DNA from: Casuarina equisetifolia
Taxonomy: Eukaryota; Streptophyta; Magnoliopsida; Fagales; Casuarinaceae
Length of the DNA: 64,000 nt
Assembly (NCBI GenBank): GCA_028551475.1
Contig: CM052361.1
Coordinates: 8,687,501-8,751,500, forward strand
Direction of reading: 5' to 3'
Positions 37,132 to 48,915 of the stretch are shown one piece after another (position 1 is the first letter of the stretch; each line of letters opens with the position of its first letter). The notes beneath the pieces were generated by a model. The model was not told where the DNA came from. It searched no databases and worked only from the letters and a program-made list of their open reading frames with translations. A program made the position numbers and the translations under genes.

Positions 37132-38774
37132 GCAAGTGTGCATGTCGAATAAGTAATATAATGATAAGTATGAGTATCATCCTATAGAGATTGATGTTTA
37201 CTAAATTAACTAATTACTAATGATGAATAATTTTTAAAGTTTATCTAGCAAATCGAAATGGTAAAACATTGATCATACAACTAAATTTGATCTAAACTTG
37301 ATTAATGAAATATGCTAGAGTTTTTTATTTCATTTAATTACTAGATACAAACGTCGATCATCCATGTTAGCAAAATTAATTCTACTCATATGATGGTAAA
37401 ATTTCTTAACTAATTCACTATCTTATGTCTAGGTATAGCGAGCCTACTTAACTCATTTACTCACTGTATTTCTACCCATGAATTAAATAAACTAAGTGCA
37501 TTAAGATTTGTGAATATTCCAGTTTACACCTAAAGCCATACAAATCATATGGTATATGTCTATCCATATTAATCTATGGTTGCATATTACAAGAAGTAAT
37601 TGCATATTATCTCATGTCAGTCTCTAACATGCAAATCAAGTAATCTAAGTGATAGCTAATCACCTTAAAGCATTAAATTCCATAACATGCAACTTCACAT
37701 TCATAAAATATTTCATAAAACATAAATAATCATAACATTCATACCTTACAATTAAGTTCCATTGTAGCTCTAACAAACTAAACTAAAACAATATATTTAT
37801 ACAAATTAAAATAGTGTAAGAAATTAAATAACACATTTTGTAAATTAAAAACATTAATCTATCACCAAAAATGTCTTCAAATCATAAAAAGGTTGCACAA
37901 ATCTGCACATTAGGGGGAGAAGAAAAAGTTGTCTAGAAAATGGGAAGAAAACAAGCTGCCACGTCCCTTCACGCGCTTTCACACGTGCTTCCATGCATCA
38001 TCACCGTCCACCGTCAGTCTTCACAAAAACTTCCAAAAATGTAAATTGGGACACCTTGATTGCAGATCTGTAGAAAGATTGAGCAAAATTGCCACAGAAA
38101 TGCATAGATCTAACAGAAAAGACAAAGTTGGCATTCGTACTTCTTCGCTGAAAACCATCACGAAATTGCATGCAACTGCCACAGAACTGCTGGAAATTGC
38201 TTTAAAAAGGTACATTTGCTTTCAAATCGTTGGAAAGCACTCAAATTTGTCCAAAAAAAGGAAAAGGATGGCTGGAATTAGGTGCCTTTGCCGGAAAAGA
38301 ACGTCATGGTCGACTTTCGCAAAACCACCGGTGTCTACAGAGTCCCATGTTGTCACGTGTGGCCTCTACTTTTCCGGCAAGGTCCTAGACGCTGGAATCT
38401 CTCCTCTATTCTCTCTTTTCTTCGGTCTTTCTCTAGACAATCCCAATAAAAGCCCCCTATCACGACCAAAGGCTTGATCTTTTCTTTTCTTTTCTTTTCT
38501 TTTCTTTTCTTTTTCTTTTTCGCAAGATCAAAGGCCTACTGAATGTTCAGCCCCTTTCTCCATTACAAGCCCACACAAAGGTCCTCTTTTTAGCTCTCCC
38601 TCTCTTTTCTCATTTTCTTTTAGTTTTGTGCTTTTTTTCTCCATTTTTCTTCTATTTTGGGTTTGCTACATAAAATAACAAAATATACATAAATATAATT
38701 AAATACAAATATAATCTAATAAAAATTATATTAAATATTACCTAAAATACTAATAATAACTCTATAAAATATAA
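37132..38774. mobile_element. Unclassified repeat R1, inserted in Copia RT
   Basis: The 1643-bp insertion starts GCAAGTGTGCATGTCG, ends ACTCTATAAAATATAA and is flanked by ATTTA on both sides (37,127-37,131 and 38,775-38,779). Removing it rejoins Copia RT (LVRKLIYLTN with the strand leading to FMHNSKQSH). A relative with the same start and similar internal order lies at 58,297-59,783. The open frame at 37,929-38,477 has no family match. A 5-bp duplication suggests an integrase-type insertion; a solo LTR without TG/CA ends is one option. Confidence 0.7.
38480..38520. repeat. (TTTTC)n microsatellite in R1
   Basis: About eight pentamer units, ending in TTTTTC variants. Confidence 0.9.
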
Positions 38775-38779
38775 ATTTA

Positions 38780-39690
38780 TTAGTGAGGTAAATAAGTTTT
38801 CTAACTAAACTCTAAAAGCTTGAAGGATCCTTGAGATGTGAGTCTACATTTAAGAGGATACTCCAACATCATACTCAAGTGTTGTAAGGTTCAAATTCTG
38901 CTCAAATGGAATAATAGGAGGTTTGCATCTAGACAACCCAACATCAAAAATAATTTCCAAAATGAACTTACGCTGTCTAAGACAAATTCCTTTTTCTGAA
39001 CAAGCAATCTCAATGTCTAAATAATATTTTAGTGGTCCTAAATCCTTAATATGAAATGTAGGATGCAGAAACTTATTGAAATGTTTGATGGCGAGGATGT
39101 TATTCCTAGTGACCAGAATATCATCAACATAGATTAATAAGTATATTGAAGAATTATCTTTTTGCCATACGAATAAGGCATAATCATGTTGAGATTGTCA
39201 AAATCTGGCAGAAGTGAGAGCCAAAGTGAACTTAGCATACTATTGTCGAGAAGTCTGCTTAAGTCTATAAAGGGATTTTTGTATACAACAAACCCGAGAC
39301 TCCCCCTATTTGCGTAATCCTAGTGGAAGCTCCATGTAGATTTCCTCATCTAAATCACCATGTAGAAAGGCATTATGGACATCCATCTGATAAAGAGACT
39401 AATTACGAAAAGCGGCAATGGCAAGTAAAGTACATACCTTCCTTGGCAATGTGAGAAAAGTTATCCTCATAGTCAAAACCTTTATGCTAAGTGTAATCCT
39501 TAGCCACGACTCAAGCTTTATAACGTTTAATAGAACTATCGGCCTTGTATTTGATCTTATAAATCCTTTTGCAGCCAATGGGTTGTCGATGAGAGGGTCA
39601 AGGGACAACATTCCAAGTACAGTTGTCGGCGAGGGCAAGAAGTTCATCTGCCATGACCTATTGCCACTTGAGATCCTAAGCAGCTTCGTG
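38780..39690 (-). pseudogene. Copia reverse transcriptase, degenerate
   Basis: It starts near 39,654 with MADELLALADNCTWNVVPL, the usual Copia RT opening. SLYRLKQ-like text lies near 39,265, and YVDDILVTRNN near 39,130-39,100 holds the catalytic YVDD. It then runs through DLGPLKYYLDIEIA and EQNLTTLEYD to LVRKLIYLTN at the R1 junction. Many stops and frame changes are present. Confidence 0.8.
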
Positions 39691-39742
39691 GTAAAAGTAT
39701 AGTTCTATTGTAGTAGAAACTCGACTGATGCAACATAAATGA

Positions 39743-40183
39743 TCAGGAGAAAGTTGAGCAAAGCTGACATAGGAAGAAATGGAAAGTGAGTTCCCAAAAA
39801 AGCCACATTAGAACAGATGTAGTCCTTGCTCCAAGTGAGAGGTCAAGTGGCATAGCTAGAACGGCGAGGAGCCACAACATGAGGCATAGGTGAGGAACCC
39901 GAAGTATCAGGCATGGATGAAGAAAGGACTGGAACAATGGCCAGTGAATCATCAACAACATGACTTGATGAAGAGAATGGCAGTGTTGGAGAGGGAGAAT
40001 CAAACTCAGTAGAGGAGGGTGGCTCAATAAAAGTGGCTGGCGCTGAGGAGGAGGGAGCAGAGGGCACCAATAATGGTTCCATAGAAGGCAGAGAAGGTAA
40101 AGCCAATGGAGGTGGCCCAAGAAGCACCACTAGTAGATGAATCACTTCATCATCCTCAAGATACAACCGGCAAGACTTGTCAG
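39743..40183 (-). pseudogene. Copia integrase-RT linker, Ser/Pro-rich
   Basis: Frame 39,843-40,166 encodes a Ser/Pro-rich stretch (EPLLVPSAPSSSAPATFIEP) ending SSPMPHVVAPRRSSYAT. Low-complexity linkers of this kind join integrase and RT in Copia polyproteins. It is separated from integrase by the LTR at 40,184-41,807. Confidence 0.65.
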
Positions 40184-41807
40184 TGTTGGAAAATAGAGTT
40201 TTGTTGTGACTAAAAATATTTTCTTGTAAATATCAATTCTCAAATTATGTTTTTCTAAATGTACAAAAAGAAAAACTATAGGAAGTAAAAGGTGTACAAA
40301 TTATAATATCAATTAATGATATTATAAAGTAACCGGGTTCCTACATTTCCTCATAAAATATATTCTTAAAGTCTTTGTGACATAATTCAAATATATGTTG
40401 ATTATTTGAATATATTGATTATTTAAATATTTCTTCAAGAAATATAAAATATATTTGAATATATTTTATTTTAGGAATATAATACTTGGTTTGGTGAAAT
40501 TGTAGGAACAATATATTAGCTCAAAATCAATATATGCAATATATTAAAAATGTATTGATATTGGACCGTTATTGATATTGGACCTTGTTAATATTGAACC
40601 GTATATACATGCTGAATATATTATTATTGTACTGGACTTTCACTGCTGGATTGTGAGAATATAAGTGCAGCCCAAGTTCACGTCAGCCTAATCCCGTTCC
40701 TTGTTACGGTGTCGTCTTGATCATATCAGAGGCTTCCTTGTTATGGTGTTGTCTTGATTATATCAGAGGCTTCCTTGTTACGGTGTTGTCTTGATCATAT
40801 CAGAGGCTTTCTTGATACGCTTGCTGGCTGCAATGTCATCTCACTTAAGGGCACATAAGAGACACTTATTCTTCGATGGGTTATGCCCTAGCCACTTCAC
40901 TTCTCCTTGACGCTGCCTTCGCTTCTCTCAAGTGCTGAAACTTCAACAAGATTAATCTAGAGGAGACGGGCTATCAGAACGGTTAGATTTCGAATCAAAA
41001 GGTTGAAATGAGGCTAATTTGATGGATAGCCTACTATTCCTAACGAAAAGAAGGCTATGGTTCAGGTTTGATTCAAAGAAAAGCCCTAGATCTACCTCTA
41101 TTTAAAGGAGATGTGTGCGTGAAGGTTTTCTTCTTGATGATTTACATTTATTTGAAGTGTTCTCTTTGTGAAGAAAATCGACTAAGCTTACTAACCATTT
41201 GATTCAAGATTGTTCATCATTCGGTGGTTCATAAGCTTTTGGTGATATTGAATTATCTGGTTTGATCTTTGATTATAGCTTGTATAACATTATTTATGTG
41301 TTAATTTCACTTATAAACATTTTTTGCACATAAATTTTAAGGAAAGTCCGAAACCCTAATTTCTTTAAATTGGGGATTTTGTGATAAGAGCTTTGTATCT
41401 TAATATATTTGTTTGAATAGCTCCTCTGATTAACAATATCCTATAAACTAACATATTATTTGGGGATTTGTTATTGTATATGATCTTTTGATCATTATTT
41501 GTATTCGGACTTAAAAATTCCTTTGAGAAGGAATTATTTGGATTAGGGAGAATGTATTCTCCTAATTAGGTTGAGTAAAGGTGACTTCAATCAGTTGGAT
41601 TGAAGGAGAAGAGGGTGGGCGTAGGACTCTAAGATAGAGTGCCGAACCACCGTGGTAAATTGGGTGTTGATTCTCTTTCTCCCTGCTTCCTTAAACAATT
41701 CTGTTTGATTACTTATTGTCATATAAATTGTAAAATTGTTTAATTGAATACTTTTAAGAAAAATAAAAGTACAATTTTGATACAAAAATAATTCAACCCC
41801 CTTTTTT
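40184..41807 (+). mobile_element. LTR-like insertion (probable solo LTR) in Copia pol
   Basis: About 1.6 kb starting TGTTGGAAAATAG and ending in a run ATTCAACCCCCTTTTTT, a phrase common at plant LTR 3' ends. The solo LTR at 58,262 also starts TGTTGGAA and has ATTTACCCCCTTTTT near its end. A TATTTAAAGG box lies near 41,099. Possible flanking repeats TTGTCA and TTGTTA. No primer site or coding region is next to it. The 3' edge is approximate. Confidence 0.55.
40697..40807. repeat. Three 37-bp tandem repeats
   Basis: Units start at 40,697, 40,734 and 40,771 (TTCCTTGTTACGGTGTYGTC, then TTGATCATATCAGAGGC). A fourth begins at 40,808 and decays. It lies in the LTR-like insertion, upstream of its TATA-like box, where enhancer-type repeats often occur. 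Confidence 0.88.
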
Positions 41808-42700
41808 GTTAAGCCATAAAACGTAATAGTTAGGAGACTTAATAGAAGCATTAAAAGACAACTGAGTCTTAAAAGGAAAAACATCCTCATGAAAGACCAC
41901 ATCGTAACTAATGAAGAGCTAATCAATAGATGGATCATAAACACAATACCTTTTTTACAAAATAGGGTAACCTATGAAAATGTAATGAGTGGCATAAGGA
42001 CTCAACTTGTCCCGAAGGCCAATTATGGTGGCAAAACAAAGACAACCAAAAACACAAAGGTGACCAATGTTAAGGCACATGTCGAAAAGTAACTCAAAAG
42101 GTGTCTTTCCACCAAGAACTTGAGATGACATGCGATTAATCAAATAAGCAGCAATGATCACACAATTGCCCCAAAAAGTATTAGGAATGGAAGCTTGGAA
42201 CATGAAGGCCCTAGCAACCTTTAAAAGATGTTGGTATTTACGTTCAATAACCCCATTTTGTTGGGGTGCAAAAGTGCAAGAGCTTTCATGGAGGATGCCA
42301 TGAGAAGAAAAAAAGGAAGAACAATGGGAGTTTAAAAAATCACGGGCATTATCGGTGCAGAGCCGTTGAATCAAAGTATAAAATTGAGTTTGGATAAGGG
42401 TAAAGAAATGAACAAGATGAAAGAGGACTTAGGATTTAGATTGCATAAGGAAAACTCAAGTATTGCGAGAGAAATCATCAACGAGAGTGAGAAAGAACTG
42501 AGATCTGTCACGATGAGGGGTGTGATAGTGTCCCCAAATATCGATGTGAAGAAGAAAGAACATAGATTGTGCACAAGAAAAGCTAGAAGGAAAAAGGTTG
42601 TGAGATTGTTTCGCAAGGGGGCAACTAGAGTAGGTGAGATGTGGGAACGATGCACTATGGCCCAAGTATTAATGCAAAAGGGTAATATTATTATGAATGT
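41808..42700 (-). pseudogene. Copia integrase
   Basis: A 5' part near 42,665-42,456 reads LLHIDIWGHYHTPHRDRSQ and FFLTLVDDFSR (catalytic Asp context). The core at 42,374-41,955 reads LCTDNARDFLNSH (second Asp), HGILHESSCTFAPQQNGVIERK (Glu), FWGNCVIIAAYLINRM, GKTPFELLF and FGCLCFA. The tail to about 41,810 includes DPSIDELFITS-like text. The halves lie in different frames, so it is broken. Confidence 0.88.
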
Positions 42701-42875
42701 TGACATTAAAAAAAATGCCCTTAGAAAATAAATTACATTTAGGAAAGATAAAAACTTTTGGAAAAGAAAGCCAAAAATAAAGCTTTTGAGAAACACTACC
42801 CAAGCGCATCAGTTTGTTAGTCAAATGGGCCTAAAAAGAACATGAATCAAAAATCATGATAACGTGACAATCATT

Positions 42876-43199
42876 TTATGCACAAACTTTAGAGACAAAA
42901 ATGAGATTAAAATGAAATTCAGGGACAAATAAGACATTTTTTAAGGTGATATAGGGACTGAGAGTGACATCACCAATGTTTGTTATAGAGGTTTTATTCC
43001 CATGTGGGAGATGGACAAAAGTGGTTGGGAAGCAATTATGAATTTTTGAAATAACATTTTTATTGTAAATAATGTAATCATTTGCTCCTGAATCAATAAT
43101 CCATGCATGTGATGAAATTGAGTTCATAAGATAGAAAGAGGTACCTAAGAAGCTAGCAATTTTGTTAGGAATGCCAATTTGATGGAAGGCATGCATCAA
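42876..43199 (-). pseudogene. Copia protease and pre-integrase region
   Basis: WIIDSGANDYI is the aspartic protease motif, normally followed by DH[M/I]. It is followed by NCFPTTFVHLPHGNKTSI and NVLFVPEFHFNLIFVSKVCA, the Copia LPHG..VL.VP.F..NL.SVS landmark. It is separated from gag by stops. Confidence 0.85.
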
Positions 43200-43249
43200 T
43201 TGGTTAAGTTGGGCCTTAGTGAATGGCTTAGTGGAATTTTCTTAGGTCA

Positions 43250-44762
43250 TGATAGCATTGGAAGTAGCTTATTTGTCTCTGAAGTCCCTATCCGTAGGCC
43301 TACCATATAATTTCTAACAATTTTCCTTAGTGTGACTGGTTCATTTGCAATGATCACAAAATAAATGGTTAGATTGACCCCAGGAAGAGTTTAAGCTGTT
43401 GGATTGGCAAAAGCGCACTCTGTTGGATCCTCTGTGGGAGGGTGTAACATTAGCATAACTAAAGCCGTTGATCGAGGGTGCAAGCACATAAGAGATGATG
43501 GAGTGACAACCGTCGGATGAAGGCTAGCTTGGGAGCAAATAAAGACTGTTTGATCTTGGGTTTGAGTGGGAACCATTAGATCTAGATCTTGGATCAATCT
43601 TAGGAAACCTTAGATAGGAGAATTACGCTGCCAGAGTATCATTACAACTACCGCCACTGCCACCGCCTTTGTAACTACCATTGGCCGTGGCTACACCATG
43701 AGTCGAAAGGGCTTTTTGAGCAGCAGTAGCATGGGCGAATAGAATAACATTCTCTCTAACACGAAGATATTCCGTGGAAGCAATCCGCAAGTTCTCCTCT
43801 TGGACAGCGAGGAAGAATAAATGATGGAAGGACGACAATGGATCCATCGTGAGGATATGGGACCCAAAATGGCTGTAGGATTCGTTAAGAATCAAGAGGA
43901 ATTGAGTGATGTGGTGCTCTTTCTTGAGTTGGCATAGATGACTAAAAACAAAATCGGGCCCTTCAAATAGAGGTTCAAGCTTATCGAGTTCATTGCAAAA
44001 GGCAACGAACTGATTATAGATGACAGTCATGGCAAGGTTGCCTTGTTTAAGATCGCAGAGCGCTTGTTTAACCTGAAATCGTCAAATTTGATTAGAACGG
44101 CCATATAGTTCACGAAGATCATCCAAGAGAACGCGAACATCATTAGACGGTAGAAGAATGGCAACAACCTTTGACAAAAGGGTATTATCGAGCCAGGCAC
44201 AGATAAACTGCATGCATTTGCACCACTGCTAGGCAAGGGGACCGTCGAATGGACAAGGAACAGAGCCATCTGAGAAACCTTCTTTGTCCTTAGTGATAAG
44301 GGCACGACAAAAATCACAGCACCATATGGAGTAATTGGTTATGTCGGTTAAAGATTGTGTGATTAGACGCAATTCCAGGCCATTTGATATGGCAGTGTAG
44401 AGTGGATCGCTAGGATTGAGGTGGACGGTAACGGAATAGGACACAAGGGGGGATGGGAGACCGGTTAAGGATTTGGACCCAAACTCGTGTAAGGCGGGTA
44501 ATGGGGCAAGCCCAAAATTGGATGACCACAGAGGGTCGAGTCTATATCGAGGCACGAGGAGAAATGGAACATGCGGGCTGGTACAATCAGTGACCGAGAG
44601 AAGGGCCCAAGAGAGGGACTGGGTCGGCGGAAAAAGGACTAAGGACATAGGCAGAGAGTCAACAGCCCTAAGGAAGATGAGCCAATGAAAGACCGTAGGA
44701 GAGGTGATTGAAGAGGCATCCTTGATGATGGGGGCATCAAGATCAATGAGGTGAGTGGCCAT
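43250..44762 (-). pseudogene. Copia Gag with zinc knuckle
   Basis: It starts MATHLIDLDAPIIKD at 44,762, about 90 bp after the primer site. First frame to 44,229, then a second to 43,623 with Gag core text (LDDLRELYGRSNQIRRF, VIYNQFVAFCNELDKLEPL, FLLILNESYSHFGSHIL, NLRIASTEYLR). A knuckle near 43,370-43,300 reads CDHCK, a stop, then TSHTKENC, i.e. CX2CX4HX4C with one position mutated to stop. The stop at 44,229 and others make it non-functional. Confidence 0.85.
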
Positions 44763-44868
44763 GAAAGAAAATTATCAAAAAAATTAGAGGACAAGGGAGC
44801 TAAAAAAGAAAAGAAAGGAGCAGAAGTAGAAAAAAAAAATCAGGAACAAAGAAAGGCTCTTGATACCA

Positions 44869-45107
44869 TGTCACAAAGGTATAAGTGAAGAAGGCATGAA
44901 AGGTTTGGGAATTTCTGTATTGCTTTCTTAGGGCATTACATACAAAGGTTGTCTTTTTATAATTCAAGAAAAGGACCAACATAGAAAATATACAAACAAA
45001 TATGGAAAATATTCTTCTACCATTTGTATAGTTACTTCCTTAAATAGACTACACCATATGGAAAAAATAATAAGCTAATATTAGGAAAATATTAAGGCGT
45101 ATTGCCA
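44869..45107 (-). repeat. 5' LTR of the Copia element
   Basis: 239 bp, pairs with 36,248-36,486. The primer site lies immediately left, at 44,855-44,868. Confidence 0.92.
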
Positions 45108-45362
45108 ATAGGTTGTTCCATTATCCTTAAAAATTATTTATAAGGATGTGATAACTTTCCACTTATAAGCTTATATTTTTCTCTTTTTGCACCTCATATG
45201 GGAGCGTTTCAACAATAATGCAACTTGTAGCCTATGGAAAAGAACGACAAAATCGGTTTTGGTTACAACTTTTTCTTTTTCTTTTTTCTTTTTTAAGTAA
45301 AAAGGGGTTGAAAATATGAAACCTCAACCTAAAATATGGTTAATATTCAACCATTAAACTAC

Positions 45363-45438
45363 GGCCTACTAGCCTATTAACTAGTTATAACATCATTCGG
45401 CCTACTGGCTTGTTAACTAGTTATAACATCATTTGAAA
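45363..45438. repeat. 38-bp tandem duplication, copy 2 only
   Basis: GGCCTACTRGCYTRTTAACT plus AGTTATAACATCATT occurs twice here but once in copy 1 (20,847-20,884). Confidence 0.85.
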
Positions 45439-46480
45439 ACTCGATATGTGATTATACGAGGAACTTGATGGAAAAGTAAATGATGGTAACATAGGGATGA
45501 GCTCAAATTCAATGGCTTCCCCTATACTAATCCGGTGTTGTGGTCCATACTTATAGTAGTGAATGAAAATTGTTGGAGACCGTTCCACATCAATTTTGAA
45601 TGTCAAGTTCCTCAACTTTATTAGTAGCGATATCTCTACTCCTTGTAGAGTATGTGGTTTTATAGTGATATCGATTGGTTACGACAAAAAGGTTTTCTTG
45701 TTCCCTACTAAAAGATATGATTTGAGAACATCATTGAACTTTCTAGGAGGTGTATTTATTATGTTATTGCAAATGTTGGTAGGAATGGTATCTTAAGAAT
45801 GGGGGGTTAGATTATGTGTTAAATTTAAGTTATCTTTGTTTTTTCTTTTATCAAAATGATACAAATATTAAGTTCAATTTCATATACTAGCAAAGTAAGA
45901 TAATGTTAAAGTATAAAAAGTAGTATAATGATGTTACAATAGATAGAAATTGAAATGCAAATTTTAATGTTTTATAACCCTTTACCTTAAAGAATAAAGT
46001 ACATTAATGTCACTGCAATAATTCATTCATCCAATACTTTGTTATAAAGAAAGCTTAATGTCACTATTTGACCGTGTGATATGTTCAACACATTGTCTTA
46101 TATTAGAAAAATGACTAGGTGATAGGGGCTTTAAAGGTAGATGGTACTCTACCTTTCAAGGCCTTTCGGGAAAGGAGGTGTAGTTCACGATAGTAATATC
46201 CAAGCCAACCTCATCTATTAGCTAATATGGATCTTAGTGTGGAGGGAGAGTGTCTAACAACCTAACCATGTAGCATATTTAGCAAACTTGTCCTATATCA
46301 AGAAAATGAATGGGTGATGAGGCCTTAAAAGTATATGAGTAACTCAAATTATTAGGTTAACCTTTTGGGAAAGGAGGCTTTGTTTGTGACACTAGTTATT
46401 CTAGTTCTTCATTGTGTAAAAGCAGGAAAAAGATACAAAGAATATTTGGAAATATATATTTTTTTAGGAATAGTTCTTTT

Positions 46481-46764
46481 CTAGCATGTATTTATTATAT
46501 TTAGTCTAAATAAAATTGAAATTTTTTTCAAAATAAGATTGTCGAGACACTACTTCTATTGGCTAAAATCATGAAAATAATATGTGAGAGAACACTTTTA
46601 CTTAGGAACATTAAACTCACTTAAGTGAATATTTTGTTGTATCATAATTAGAAGATTCTAAACTTATTTTTCTCTTAATTAAATTGTAATGATAGGGTAT
46701 ACCTTTAAGTTTTTGTATTATCTTATTCTTTGGTGAATAAACTTACATATTCATCCAAAAAAAA
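46481..46764 (+). mobile_element. 5'-truncated LINE, 3' end only (copy 2)
   Basis: Counterpart of 22,598-22,880. It shares the same insertion point in the block, so it predates the duplication. Confidence 0.75.
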
Positions 46765-47115
46765 TCTATGAAAAGTTTATTACAAAAATATCTCTAAACA
46801 CTTTTTCTTTTGCATTTGTAAATGCTTAAAGAAAATAAAACTCTCATTATTAATTGTTATAGATACATAATTCAAAACAATTAAAACTTATGGTTTTTAA
46901 TTTTGGCTCAATTGCTTTGAAATTTTTTGAATGCAATGATGCAAGCCTAATTTTTTTATTTAATTACAAAAAAAAGGAGAATATATTCAACTAAGTGCAA
47001 AGTACATTATCCAAATAAATAAATAAAAGGTTTAAGTACAATCATAATGAACAAGACATACTAGATCAAGCCAAACATATCATTTTTCTTCTACTACTTG
47101 TAACTTCAAATCAAA

Positions 47116-48389
47116 TCAATCCCCATTGTTTCCCTTGTTGATTCCATCCAAGATCACGATAAGTGCAACTATAAATGCATAATCAATATTAGGATAAACC
47201 GTTACTTTGAAGTTATCTTTCCCAATCAAAGCACTTTTAACTATAAGCTTCTTATGCATTTGCAATTTTACATTAGTCAATAAAGTTAGACTAAATTTTC
47301 TCTTGAAATACTTTTATAATGTCAACTATCATCTACATTTAACATTCTACCCCATCAATTGAACCAAAAAAATATAAAAAGACCTTACTTGGGCAAGTAT
47401 TGTGGAAGATTCTCCAGCATAAATGACACAAGATCTTTCAAACCAGCTTCCTTTGATCTTGAAGTCACAAACATCTTCATTTGTGTTGTTTGCCAAGAAG
47501 ACATGTAACTTGGTCTTTAACTGAAGGATTGAAGATCGCTTAACACTAAAAATTAGATCACTTTCCTCAGTGTTTTCGCCCCTAAATGCTTTCCATCTAT
47601 CATGTGTACTCATAATCTACACAAAGGCAGCATTGTTTTTGGTAAATTAGTAGTTATATGAGCATGTAAATATAATACCATATATTTTAGAGGAAAATCA
47701 TAAAGGAAAAAAAGAAGAAGCAAATGTCTAAGAAAATGAAAAGATTAAGCTATTGCAAGAAACCGACTTGTAGGAAATAGGTCTTCCATCCTGGTTAGAT
47801 CTCCTTTGAATTCAACTTGTAAGAAAAAAAAGAATTCAATATATAGGGAGCAAAACAAGCATGTATACTAACAATAGAAACACTTTTCACAGGAAATTAC
47901 TAATCTATGAGTAAATAAGTATCTCACTAAAAATTTGGTTTCTAATACTATTATTCTCTTAAACGGAGAGCACTTTACGAAAGGCCAACATATTGGCAAA
48001 TGCCGAAATCCATAGAAGAAGATTATGTGGTAACTACCATAAACCAATTCCGGCCACCAAAAATAATATGGATAATATGGATAATATCAAAAAAGATATT
48101 GCCACTGTCATATTAGTCAAACCTTCCGCTGAAAAGTAAGGATGGGATTTCCGGCAGCATCAATCAGGATTCGACGATCACGAATGCTCAACGCTTTCCC
48201 TTTGACCTTGAAAATGACGCTGCCGCTGATGTCTGTGACGACGAAGTTGCCATCGGAGATGGTCAGGACCTTTTTCACGACTGCGATATCTACCGGGTAA
48301 GGAGCACAATACTGAGGGCCAACGATTGAAACAGGAGCCGCAAGCTGTGTACCACTTGGGCCTGCAGTTGGCGGAGGAAAAGCCGCCAT
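47116..48389 (-). CDS. LOR: LURP-one-related (LOR15-like) protein, locus c
   Basis: Three coding exons: 48,389-48,123 (89 codons), 47,616-47,389 (76 codons), then 47,259 or 47,250 to 47,116. About 209-212 residues, the usual LOR length. N-terminus MAAFPPPTAGPSGTQLAAPV, then VGPQYCAPYPVDIAV, LTISDGNFVVTDISGSVIFK, RRILIDAAGNPILTF, DRWKAFRG, SDLIFSVKRSSILQLKTKLH, VFLANNTNEDVCDFKIKGSW, ERSCVIYAGESSTILAQ, and finally KDNFKVTVYPNIDYAFIVAL and VILDGINKGNNGD. All frames are open. One fault: the exon 3 acceptor expected before ATGCAT reads GCAA, not GCAG. A substitute AG nine bases on (CATAAG, 47,252-47,251) keeps frame and drops three residues. It is closer to canonical LOR proteins than locus a. The ATG at 48,413 is an alternative start. 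Confidence 0.8.
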
Positions 48390-48915
48390 CGCGAGGGAGA
48401 AGAGGAATACCACACAGAGATCTTGGTAAGTCTTCTGTCAGAGAGAGGCTACTTCCGCTTGAAGCTTTATGGATCCGTCAAGGCCGGTTGTATTGAAGGT
48501 ACATGTTTTTTCTCGGCACGTTGGTTTCAATAATTTGCATATGGTACACGGAAGTGGCATTTGATTTATTAGAAAGTCAAGATTAGTAGGATAAAATAGT
48601 AATTTCAACTGTAAGGGTGAAATTAGGATTTTGCCATCAACAATTAATAGTCATAATAGAAGTCATTATCCATTGATCTCGTCTCTTTAATGTTGAGAAA
48701 AATAAATCTCACTTAAAAAAAAATCTTATATGATGTTTAAATATGAGTTTATCTTTCTTTATTTAAATAATATTTTTTAAATTAAACTCTAGTATTTCTT
48801 TAAAGTAATGGATTCCCAAAAGGGTGTCATGATAAAACTTTGGATTTTTATATTACCTTTCTTCCCCCTTTGGTGGATTTCATCTATTTGGGGGAAATTG
48901 TTCAAAGATGGCTCA

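Larger units (their letters stand above)
36248..45107 (-). mobile_element. Copia LTR retrotransposon with two nested insertions
   Basis: LTRs of exactly 239 bp at 36,248-36,486 and 44,869-45,107 differ at about 19 positions by my eye count. In element orientation (minus) each runs TGGCAATACGCC to CCTTTGTGACA. Primer site TGGTATCAAGAGCC (44,868-44,855) touches the 5' LTR. Polypurine tract AAGGGGAATT touches the 3' LTR. Order gag, protease, integrase, RT, RNase H is the Copia order. Flanks GGTTT and GGTTG form an imperfect target duplication; the empty site is near 20,589. Nested guests: 37,132-38,774 and 40,184-41,807. Without them the element would be about 5.6 kb, near the usual Copia length. 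Stops in every domain make it dead. Confidence 0.93.

Noticed and set aside
37929..38477. 182-residue plus-strand frame in repeat R1
   Set aside because: No family resemblance, and the corresponding region of R2 does not keep a comparable long frame.
41591..42796. Overlapping frames on both strands inside the Copia pol region
   Set aside because: Plus-strand frames (42,366-42,731, 41,889-42,092) are shadows of the minus-strand integrase.
44473..44688. Plus-strand frame opposite Copia gag
   Set aside because: Antisense shadow of the Gag start region.
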